Source: Halomontanus rarus
Lineage (GTDB): Archaea; Halobacteriota; Halobacteria; Halobacteriales; Natrialbaceae
DNA length: 64,000 nt
Assembly: GCF_029338335.1 (NCBI RefSeq)
Contig: NZ_CP119799.1
Strand: one strand, 5' to 3'
Shown here: in pieces, positions 28,265 through 35,539 of the stretch
Layout of the letters: each line of letters opens with the position of its first letter
Position numbering within the stretch: the first letter of the stretch is position 1
The notes under the pieces: generated by a model
Database searches by the model: none
Told to the model about the DNA's origin: nothing
The model's input: only the letters and a program-made list of their open reading frames with translations
Made by a program: the position numbers and the translations under genes

Positions 28265-28468
28265 TTACTCGTCGTCGCCGGGGAGTGAAGTCGCCGGTCT
28301 CGACCAGTTCGGTCAGTGCGTTGCCCTCGGCCTCGAGCGGGAGATCGATCCGTCCGCGTCGCCGAGACGATTCCCAGGCGGCAAAGATGATTTCCGTCGC
28401 CCGGAGGGCGTGTTCGGAGGAGATAACGGGCTGGTCGCCGGTCTCGAGGGAGTCGCAGACGTTGTACC
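28265..28468 (-). pseudogene. C-terminal remnant of a Gfo/Idh/MocA oxidoreductase
   Basis: About 68 residues on the minus strand (DSLETGDQPVISSEHALR, ATEIIFAAWESSRRRGRIDL, LTELVETGDF) match the end of the oxidoreductase at 11370-12464 (NALRSTELIFGAWESARRRG). The original stop (TAA at 28265-28267) is reached only with a one-base shift near the G run at 28280-28283. The first ~290 codons are gone and the breakpoint lies where the promoter of the divergent GH172 gene begins. Confidence 0.85.
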
Positions 28469-28473
28469 AGTTC

Positions 28474-28483
28474 TTATATAATA
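28474..28483 (+). promoter_or_regulatory. TATA box of the GH172 gene
   Basis: TTATATAATA is centred about 27 bp before the ATG at 28505, which implies a leaderless mRNA. It lies at the breakpoint of the oxidoreductase remnant. Confidence 0.6.
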
Positions 28484-28504
28484 TTGCACGTTTTGTTACA
28501 CCAT

Positions 28505-29551
28505 ATGGAACTGGGATCCGGACTCGACGATTTGACAGCATTGCACGACGAGCGGAGTCGATCGATCACCGCCGAGAATCCAGATGGAGATGTCGGAGCT
28601 GGCGGACAAGAGGCATCTAACCTCGGCCCGAGCCGGAAAGGACGCCCGTGCATCACTCTTGAGGAGGATGAGACGACGACGCTGATGGACGTTGACGGGC
28701 CGGGAGTGATTCGACACATCTGGCTCACAGTTCCCAGTTCGACAGATGAGGGTGACTTCGTCCTCCGTGATCTCGTCTTGCGGATGTACTGGGATGGAGA
28801 GGATGATCCTTCCGTCGAGGTTCCCCTTGGCGACTTCTTCGCCAGTGGTCACGGTCAGCGGGCGAATGTCAATTCGGAACCCGTCGTCGTCGCGCCGAAT
28901 GGAGGGTTCAATAGCTACTGGCCGATGCCGTTTCGCGAGCACGCGGAAGTAACGATAGAGAACCAACATGGAGGTGGCGTTGAGGGATTCTTCTATCAGT
29001 TCGACTATTCGGTAAAGGACGAACTCGGGGAGGAGACGGCCTATTTCCACGCACAGTGGCGGCGCTCAAATCCAGTGGACCGTGGCGAAGATCACATTAT
29101 CCTTGACAACGTTGAGGGCCACGGCCATTACGTTGGTACATATCTTGCGTGGGCGGCCCTCGGGGAATACTGGTGGGGTGAGGGTGAGGTGAAGTTCTAC
29201 GTTGATGGGGATGATGAATTCCCAACAATTTGCGGGACTGGAACCGAGGATTACGTTGGCGGGGCCTGGTGTTTTGGGGACGATGAGACGTATTCGACAC
29301 CCTATCTGGGGTATCCTTTCTTTCAGGATGGGGACGGGAAAGCGCCTCGTCACGGCGTGTATCGATGGCACATTCCAGATCCTATAATCTTCCACGAGGA
29401 TCTCGAGGTGACAGTGCAAGTAATTGGTCACGATGGTCGAAGACTCTTCGAGCGAACTGACGATGTCGCTTCAATTGCGTACTGGTATCAGTCCGAACCG
29501 CATGTACCCTTCCCGACCTTCCCAGAGAAGCGGGATCGGCGTCCGCGGTAG
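28505..29551 (+). CDS. DUF2961 / GH172-family glycoside hydrolase
   Basis: A 348-residue protein from the ATG at 28505 (MELGSGLDDL). The start at 28484 would lie inside the promoter. It shows the DUF2961 core: DVDGPGVIRHIWLTV, MYWDGEDDPSVEVPLGDFF, CGTGTEDYVGGAWCFG and APRHGVYRWHIPDPIIF, which follow the jelly-roll fold of this family. DUF2961 is now CAZy family GH172, whose known members act on D-fructofuranosides and D-arabinofuranosides. There is no signal peptide. The Glu in GTGTEDY is a conserved acidic candidate. The substrate here is unknown. Codon use differs somewhat from its left neighbours (more GG-rich, fewer CGA), which suggests a separate origin. Confidence 0.85.
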   Translation: MELGSGLDDLTALHDERSRSITAENPDGDVGAGGQEASNLGPSRKGRPCITLEEDETTTLMDVDGPGVIRHIWLTVPSSTDEGDFVLRDLVLRMYWDGEDDPSVEVPLGDFFASGHGQRANVNSEPVVVAPNGGFNSYWPMPFREHAEVTIENQHGGGVEGFFYQFDYSVKDELGEETAYFHAQWRRSNPVDRGEDHIILDNVEGHGHYVGTYLAWAALGEYWWGEGEVKFYVDGDDEFPTICGTGTEDYVGGAWCFGDDETYSTPYLGYPFFQDGDGKAPRHGVYRWHIPDPIIFHEDLEVTVQVIGHDGRRLFERTDDVASIAYWYQSEPHVPFPTFPEKRDRRPR

Positions 29552-29885
29552 TTCGTATCGTGTTGATATCCATCTCGTTCTGAAAAGGCAGTGCAAGACG
29601 GCTCAGCCGTCTCGATTCGCTTTACTAATTCAGTTAGAACTATGCAGTACGGATCTATTGAGCACCAGGTTATCTCACTTTCTCTGTGTGATCAAACCAT
29701 AATTTGACATATGGTATATGATTTGCCGTACTGGACGTATTCTTTCGATACGGTGTTTTCGAACGCGAATCATCGGCAATTGACTTTGTTAGCTCTGTTG
29801 AACCCCTCAGAAAGTGATGCATTTTGCCCCGGTTCCGGTCAATACAGAGTAACTAGATATTAAGTACAGTTACGACATAACAGCT
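29552..29885. other. Gene-free stretch
   Basis: No supported gene. A small palindrome (AGACGGCTCAGCCGTCT near 29597-29613) could be a hairpin end of mobile DNA; a similar one (GACGGCGAAGCCGTC) lies near 38333. Confidence 0.4.
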
Positions 29886-30001
29886 ATGTTTAACGACGAA
29901 CAGAGAGTTGGTGACGTTCCGCTGGCAATATGGATCGCCATGGGGATGGGATTGGGGCGGCCTTGGGTGTGGCGTTCGGTGCGACGTTCGACGACGAATG
30001 A
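29886..30001 (+). pseudogene. Short glycine-rich membrane peptide, frameshifted
   Basis: From the ATG at 29886 the frame encodes MFNDEQRVGDVPLAIWIAMG, then at the GGGG run (29954-29957) the sensible sequence moves to another frame, encoding AALGVAFGATFDDE and a stop at 29999-30001. One additional G would give a continuous ~38-residue protein with one glycine-rich membrane helix and an acidic end, a type common in haloarchaea. It is either a decayed gene or a homopolymer error. Confidence 0.5.
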
Positions 30002-30122
30002 GACGTACTGGGTCGTTTCGTTCGCACTTCACCGAACGGCTGTTTCGTGGTGATTTATGTCTGATTAATAGGATTCCAACAGAGCCACTTTGTTCATTTC
30101 CAGCTAAAGCAGGACCAAGAAG

Positions 30123-30424
30123 CTAATCCTTGAGGCCATCAATTGCGTCGTTCAATTCTCCGGTCTGGATATCCGAATAGGCCGCTTTCGTCGTTTCGAT
30201 GGATTTGTGACGGAGGGCAGTCTGTGCCGTCGTTGGATTCTCTCGATACAGTTCGTCACCGAGCGCTCGGCGAGCACCGTGGGGTTTGAGATACTCCCCA
30301 TCTTCTCCGAGACTGATTCCTGCATCTTCACAGAGTCGTTGCATCACACGTCGAGCGCCGGCAGTCGAGATTGACGGTGGCGGCATCTCGCACTCACATG
30401 GTAGTTCGCTGACGTTGTGACTCT
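30123..30424 (-). pseudogene. Tyrosine recombinase (integrase) C-terminal fragment
   Basis: About 100 residues. They contain box II (HGARRALGDEL) and the tyrosine segment (LRHKSIETTKAAYSDIQ) of phage-type integrases, but no N-terminal core-binding domain or box I arginine. The visible frame is closed upstream by a stop just before 30425, and the first ATG is at 30386. It overlaps in sequence with the fragment at 8176-8486 and extends it, so the two are different parts of related integrases. It is probably non-functional. Confidence 0.75.
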
Positions 30425-30430
30425 AAGAAA

Positions 30431-30581
30431 GTTACCCCACAAATTGACACCCTCGCACATTGGTCTTTTCAGCCAGCAATGAGACAACCACGACAGAACA
30501 ACCTTCTACACCGTAGTCTCGTCCTCTTTCGGGATAGAAGCTGTCTCATTTCGATTGAAAAGGCCAACAGAGTGGGGTAAC
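30431..30581. repeat. 151-bp palindrome-like element with GTTACCCCAC ends
   Basis: GTTACCCCAC (30431-30440) and GTGGGGTAAC (30572-30581) bound a region whose arms also match internally: TTGGTCTTTTCA near 30460 with TGAAAAGGCCAA near 30556, and ATGAGACA near 30480 with TGTCTCAT near 30542. It could fold as a long imperfect hairpin, like a MITE. The left 20 bp match the palindrome at 747, which has only a 21-bp spacer. Confidence 0.65.
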
Positions 30582-30584
30582 TAG

Positions 30585-30656
30585 ATGGGTGATATTCCCT
30601 TGAAACCACCTGTGCCAGAGTTACTGACGTATCCGCAGAATCCCCCCAAGAAGTAA
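30585..30656 (+). pseudogene. Truncated copy of the short acidic protein at 789-1178
   Basis: A 23-codon frame (MGDIPLKPPVPELLTYPQNP) aligns with the N-terminus of the 789-1178 product (MASDDPSKPSAPDLPAYLQDP) and then hits TAA. Upstream palindrome arms are shared as well. It is a decayed duplicate. Confidence 0.7.
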
Positions 30657-30672
30657 TCGTCATAGGACGATC

Positions 30673-31360
30673 GTGTTTAGTTAAGCCTGAAGGATGAGTC
30701 GGGGTGATTTTCAGCTGATCTATGGCGAAAATTGCCCACTTCAGTGGCCATAGAGACTGGATCGACTTGGAGTTTGTGGAGCGCGAACGGACACCGCGTC
30801 AGCTGATGGAACTCTGTATTCGGCTACACCTTTCCATCCTATCACTTTCGAATATTGTTCGAGAATTAGAGAAGTTCGATGTCAAACGGTCGCGGAAAGC
30901 AGTTCACGACTGGGTGCACAAAGCCGAGTTACAGCCCGCCAGCGGTGCGAGTCTGGATCACGTTGCGCTCGACGAAACAGTGATCCGAATCAATGGACAC
31001 CAGTTCTGGCTGTACGCGGCTGTCGATCCCAATACACACAATTCCTGCATGTACGGCTGTTTACGACGACTACGACGGCATTGACACAACGGTTTTTGCG
31101 AGAGCTTCGTGAGAAACACGATGTCTCCGACGCCGTGTTTCTCGTCAATCACGTCCAGCACCTCGCGGCTGCACTCCAACGAATTGGGCTCCGATTTCGA
31201 CCCGAACGCCACGGAAACCGGAACGCTGTCGAACGTCTCTTTCAAGAGGTAAAACGATGAACCTCCTCATTTAGTAATAGCTTTAGCCACATCGATCCAG
31301 CAACCGCCGAAACGTGGCTACAAGCCTTCGCCCTCTGGTGGAATTCGCGTAACTAAACAC
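30673..31360 (+). mobile_element. IS6-type insertion sequence
   Basis: The element is 688 bp, bounded by GTGTTTAGTTA (30673-30683) and its exact inverse TAACTAAACAC (31350-31360). Length and gene content fit IS6-family elements of haloarchaea. I see no clear target duplication. The transposase inside is broken, so the element is stranded unless helped in trans. Confidence 0.8.
30722..31356 (+). pseudogene. IS6-type DDE transposase, frameshift plus nonsense
   Basis: Starts at the ATG 30722 (MAKIAHFSGHRDW). The N-terminal helix-turn-helix region and the first catalytic Asp (HVALDETVIRING) are intact. A missing T at 31042-31043 shifts the frame after VDPNTHN; in the other frame FLREL, REKHDVSDAVFLVNHVQHL and ERHGNRNAVERLFQEVKR continue the family sequence with the later acidic residues. 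A TGA then replaces an expected Arg codon at about 31257, followed by TSSFSNSFSHIDPATAETW. Two lesions make it non-functional. Confidence 0.85.
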
Positions 31361-31629
31361 AATGTTCGAGATACAAGTGACCTTCTCCTACAACTTATGA
31401 AAGGCAGTTAGGCGGGTATCACAGATTAATCTAATCACTTTTCACACTACTATACTATGACACACTAGGAAATATAATTAAACTAATGATTACCAAGTAG
31501 ATATCCTAAACGATATAACGGCAAATCGATCATATAGAAAACTTAACTATTCATGGAATAATCCAAATCCAGGAGTGTATCTCGATCATGTAAAGTCTAT
31601 TTATACCTGAGTCACTATCTTGGTAGTAT

Positions 31630-33582
31630 ATGTCTGCATTTGAATCACTCGAGACTACTGTCGGTGTTACCGCTGAGAATATTGGTGGGATCAATCGTAC
31701 CGAGGTCTCACTCGAGCCTGGTGTGAACGTGCTGACCGGTCGCAACGCCACCAACCGCACCTCGTTCCTCCAGGCGATCATGGCCGCCCTCGGCAGCGAA
31801 ACTCCCTCGCTGAAAGGCGACGCCGACGAAGGCCGCGTCGACCTCACCTTCGGCGACGACCACTACACCCGCTACCTCGAGCGGCGCAACGGCCAGATCA
31901 TCTACGACGGCGACCCCTACCTCGAGGACCCCGAACTCGCCGATCTGTTCGCGTTCCTCCTCGAGTCCAACGAGGCCCGCCGCGCCGTCAGCCGCGGCGA
32001 CGACCTCCGCGAGCTCATCATGCGCCCCATCGACACCGACCAGATCCAACAGGAAATCCGCGCCCTCGAGGACGAAAAACGCGACCTCGACGCCCGCCTC
32101 GATCAACTCGACCAACTCGAAAACGAACTCCCCGACCTCGAAGAACGACGCGTCTCCATCGAGACCGAACTCGAGGACGTCGAAGCCGAACTCGAAGAGG
32201 TCGAAGCCGAACTCGAGGAGCTCGACGCCGACGTCGAGGAGAGTCGCACCCGCAAGGACGAACTCGAGGAGACCTTCTCCGAGCTTCGCAGCGCCCGCCG
32301 CGAACTCGAGTCCATCGAGTACGACCTCGAAACCGAACGCGAGAGCCGAGACGAACTCGAACGCGAACGCGAGCGCATCAGCGAGGAACGCGAAGAAGCC
32401 GACGCCGAGGAGACCGAATCCCTCGCCCGCCTCGAGGGCCGGGTCCAGGAACTGCGCGAGCGCAAGCGCTCGCTCGACACTACGCTGAGCGAACTCCAGA
32501 GCGTCATCCGCTTCAACGAAGAACGCCTCGAGGAAGGCGGCCTCGATCTTGGCGACTCGTTCGGCGCCGACTCCGATGATGATGGCGACGTCACCGACCA
32601 ACTGCTCGCCGACGGCAGCGAAATCGTCTGCTGGACCTGCGGCTCCGAGGTCGAACGCGACCGCATCGAATCCACCCTCGAGCGGTTGCAGTCGCTCCAC
32701 CAGGACAAACTCGGCGAGCGCAACGACCTGCAAGAGCAGATCGACGAACTCTCGTCCCAGCAAAAGGAGATCCGCCAGCGCGAACAGCAACTCGAGCGCC
32801 TCGAAAACCGCCTCGAGAGCATCGACGACGAACTCGAGGCCCGCCAACAGCGCATCGACGACCTCGAAAGCGACTACGACGACCAAGAAGCCCGCGTCGA
32901 GGAGCTCGAGGCCGAGGCCGAGTCCTTCGAGAGCACCGACTACAGCGAGGTCTTGGAGGCCCACCGCGACGCCAACGGCCTCGAGATCAAGATCGAACAG
33001 CTCGAGGACGAACGCGAGGAGGTCGAAAATCGCATCGCCGAACTCGAGGACACCGTCGATGAACGCGCCGAACTCGAGGCCCGCCGGGAGGACCTCGGCG
33101 AGGAGCTGACCGACTTGCGCACGCGCGTCGACCGCATCGAAACCGACGCTCTCGACGCGTTCAACGACCACATGGAGTCCATCCTCGCCATCCTCGAGTA
33201 CGCCAACATCGAGCGGATCTGGATCGAACGCCGCGAGAAGACCGTCCGCGAGGGCCGCCGGAAGGTCGACCGCTCGGCGTTCGACCTCCACGTGGTGCGC
33301 TCGACCGACGAGGGGACGACCTACGAGGACACGATCGAGCACCTCTCGGAGAGCGAACGCGAGGTGACCGGCCTGGTGTTCGCGCTGGCGGGCTACCTCG
33401 TCCACGACGTCCACGACGTCGTCCCGTTCATGCTGTTGGACTCGCTCGAGGCGATCGATTCGAATCGGATCGCCGAATTGGTCGAATACTTCGAGAAGTA
33501 TGTTGACTGTCTGATCGTTGCTCTCCTACCCGAAGACGCGGATGCGCTGGCAGAGACACATACTTACGTGACCACAATTTGA
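31630..33582 (+). CDS. Archaea-specific SMC-related protein
   Basis: A 650-residue protein of the SMC/Rad50 superfamily. The N-terminal ATPase half has GRNATNRTS at about residues 38-46 in the P-loop position, where the usual GKS/T is NRT, so nucleotide binding may be altered. About residues 150-560 are a long acidic coiled coil. It is broken near the middle by a hinge with CWTC (Cys334 and Cys337), a Rad50-like zinc-hook signature for dimerisation. The C-terminal half has LSESEREVTGLVFALAGYL (signature region) and FMLLDSLEAIDSNRIAEL (Walker B-like). Haloarchaea carry such proteins beside canonical SMC and Rad50. Its GC content is far higher than the AT-rich 250-bp flanks on both sides. The role in chromosome structure or repair is inferred. 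Confidence 0.88.
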   Translation: MSAFESLETTVGVTAENIGGINRTEVSLEPGVNVLTGRNATNRTSFLQAIMAALGSETPSLKGDADEGRVDLTFGDDHYTRYLERRNGQIIYDGDPYLEDPELADLFAFLLESNEARRAVSRGDDLRELIMRPIDTDQIQQEIRALEDEKRDLDARLDQLDQLENELPDLEERRVSIETELEDVEAELEEVEAELEELDADVEESRTRKDELEETFSELRSARRELESIEYDLETERESRDELERERERISEEREEADAEETESLARLEGRVQELRERKRSLDTTLSELQSVIRFNEERLEEGGLDLGDSFGADSDDDGDVTDQLLADGSEIVCWTCGSEVERDRIESTLERLQSLHQDKLGERNDLQEQIDELSSQQKEIRQREQQLERLENRLESIDDELEARQQRIDDLESDYDDQEARVEELEAEAESFESTDYSEVLEAHRDANGLEIKIEQLEDEREEVENRIAELEDTVDERAELEARREDLGEELTDLRTRVDRIETDALDAFNDHMESILAILEYANIERIWIERREKTVREGRRKVDRSAFDLHVVRSTDEGTTYEDTIEHLSESEREVTGLVFALAGYLVHDVHDVVPFMLLDSLEAIDSNRIAELVEYFEKYVDCLIVALLPEDADALAETHTYVTTI

Positions 33583-33810
33583 ACCCATATTTGATATGGT
33601 CTAAATAGGAGGGCACTTTCTCACGTTCTACTGTTTGACAAGATCATACATCTCCCATTTGTATTACCAACAAGTAATATCTAAATAAGACAACAATCAC
33701 TGATTGAATATCGTCTCGTAGCGGATATAAAAGTGACCGAAACAGGCCGACTCCGGACACTGCTTGGTTGTTGATATTTCGATATATTTCTTATAGGTTA
33801 GAAGGACAAC

Positions 33811-34770
33811 TCAATTTAGGGAGTCGAGCAGGCCACGTATATATCCGATCGCAAATAAGCGACCCTTGAAATGATAGCCTGGATTCGAGTTGTCCTCGCC
33901 GGCCATCGTTGGGACGTGATCTGGGCGCATTGGGACCTCGTCGCCGACGGCCTCATCGTAAGCCTCCATCGCGGCGTGCATGTCGGTCGGGCCGGCATCG
34001 TGCCACGTCTCGATGAACCTGTCCGCGTCGCCATCGACGTCACGGAAGTGGACGAAGTTGATTTTCTCGCCGAAGTGACGGATCGTATCGGGTATGTCAG
34101 CTCCCATCGCTGCGAAGTTGCCTTGGCAGAAGGTGACTCCATTGTACTCGCTATCGTAGACGTCGAGAATCCGGTCGTAGTTCTCGACGCTGTTAACGAT
34201 GCGAGGGACGTCACGGACAGATTCGCGGGGCGGGTCGTCCGGGTGGAGACCGAGTTTGACGCCAGCTTCTTCGGCGACTGGAACGACCTCCTCGAGGAAG
34301 TACGCTAATGCCTCGAAGATGTCCTCGTGGCTCTTCTCGGAGGCGGGAACGGTGGGCCCCCCCTCCATCTTCTCGTTGTCGAAGCCCGTTGAGAGCGAGT
34401 CGCCACGTACCTTGTTGTGAGCCTCGGTGCGTGCCCAGCGAACGCCACCCATCCAGTCGTAACAGACGACGGGAATACCCAAATCACCGCAGTTCCGAAG
34501 GAACTGCTTGAACTCGGCGATATCCTCGTCGCGGCCGTCGAGACCGAGACGAACGCGGTCGGTGAGAGGGACACTGCCTTCGAGGACAGTGAAGTTCAAG
34601 CCATCGCCCTCAAGGTAGTTCTGTAGCCCGCGAAGTTCGTCGTAGGTCCATTCCGTTTGACCGTCGCCGATCTCGAGTGGGTGGATGACTACATCGGTCA
34701 CGCCCATTTGCTTGGCCAGTTCCCACCGCTCGTCGGGATACGGTGGCAGAACGAGTGCTGGTCGTACCAT
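33811..34770 (-). CDS. Mannonate dehydratase-like TIM-barrel enzyme (UxuA-related)
   Basis: About 319 residues from the ATG at 34770 (MVRPALVLPP). The upstream in-frame extension to 34866 has poor composition. The motifs VVCYDWMGGVRWARTEAHNK, LGLHPDDPPRESV, CQGNFAAMG and NFVHFRDVDG match the UxuA/xylose-isomerase-like group, in which His/Asp residues bind the metal. UxuA dehydrates D-mannonate to 2-keto-3-deoxygluconate in uronate catabolism; this protein may act on a related aldonate. It is shorter than the second copy at 57873-58928 and only partly similar. Confidence 0.85.
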   Translation of the reverse strand: MVRPALVLPPYPDERWELAKQMGVTDVVIHPLEIGDGQTEWTYDELRGLQNYLEGDGLNFTVLEGSVPLTDRVRLGLDGRDEDIAEFKQFLRNCGDLGIPVVCYDWMGGVRWARTEAHNKVRGDSLSTGFDNEKMEGGPTVPASEKSHEDIFEALAYFLEEVVPVAEEAGVKLGLHPDDPPRESVRDVPRIVNSVENYDRILDVYDSEYNGVTFCQGNFAAMGADIPDTIRHFGEKINFVHFRDVDGDADRFIETWHDAGPTDMHAAMEAYDEAVGDEVPMRPDHVPTMAGEDNSNPGYHFKGRLFAIGYIRGLLDSLN

Positions 34771-34904
34771 GGACGTATGTGTATCGATGGGAGCTAATAG
34801 TTTTACGTTATTTGGACAGCCTGTATTACTATTGTATCTCTCAGCGAGGTTCCAGCACTCAGCCATATAGCAATTCGATGGCTATTAAGGAGTAAGAGGG
34901 TGTT

Positions 34905-35425
34905 ATAGAAGCCTTCTCACACCGTTATAACAATATTCCCCGGATTGTTTCCGCGCTCGTAGTTGGTGATAGCGATAACGAGACGCAAACACAGAGCAAC
35001 TGTGTATGCACGGACGTGGCCTCGAGCGTGGGTGCGCCCGGGGCAGCAGACCTTAATTGCTTCGTCGGTTCGTTCGACTCTTGTCAGTCGGTTGTGCGTC
35101 TCATCTAACGTTGATTATTTCAGCTGAACGTCCTCGCTATATTCCTCGATTGGGTCTTCAATTCTGTATTCGATATCAAGCGGGTCATCAGATTCTGCGG
35201 GTTGTACGGAGTGACTGGCACCGATTATCTATATCGGCTTGACGACGGCGAGCGCGTCACGCGTGATGCACCTCGCCGTCTCTTCTGGCGCTTGCTTACT
35301 CTCTGTGAACTCCGCTTCAATAGGGATCTTTGACCAAGTCGAGACGATTGTACAGCCATAATCGTAGTAGTACTCTTTACCGGTTGGGTCGTAACATTTC
35401 GACGCTTCACTAAATCCAACTGATC
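34905..35425 (-). pseudogene. Decayed IS4-type (ISH8-like) transposase
   Basis: On the minus strand, pieces in different frames match one haloarchaeal IS4-type transposase in order. The first is CYDPTGKEYYYDYGCTIVST to CITRDALAVVKPI (stop near 35230), then VTPYNPQN, then DPLDIEYRIEDPIEEYSEDV, then VERTDEAIKVC and LRLVIAITNYERG near 34960. Several frameshifts and stops and an internal deletion separate them. This accounts for most of the otherwise empty 34.8-35.5 kb interval. Confidence 0.75.
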
Positions 35426-35539
35426 TTATAGATCTGCTACGGATTGGTTTGCCCCTTCTAAAAATATAGATAAAAAGCATATATGCACGAGGATTTCCGA
35501 GAGCGGGCCACTTACCATTGTTGAGTAGTGACTGAGTTC

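Noticed and set aside
31708..33414. 568-residue minus-strand frame opposite the SMC-related gene
   Set aside because: It is a shadow of GC-rich coiled-coil codons; its sequence is a low-complexity string of L, V, A, F and E with no recognisable domain.
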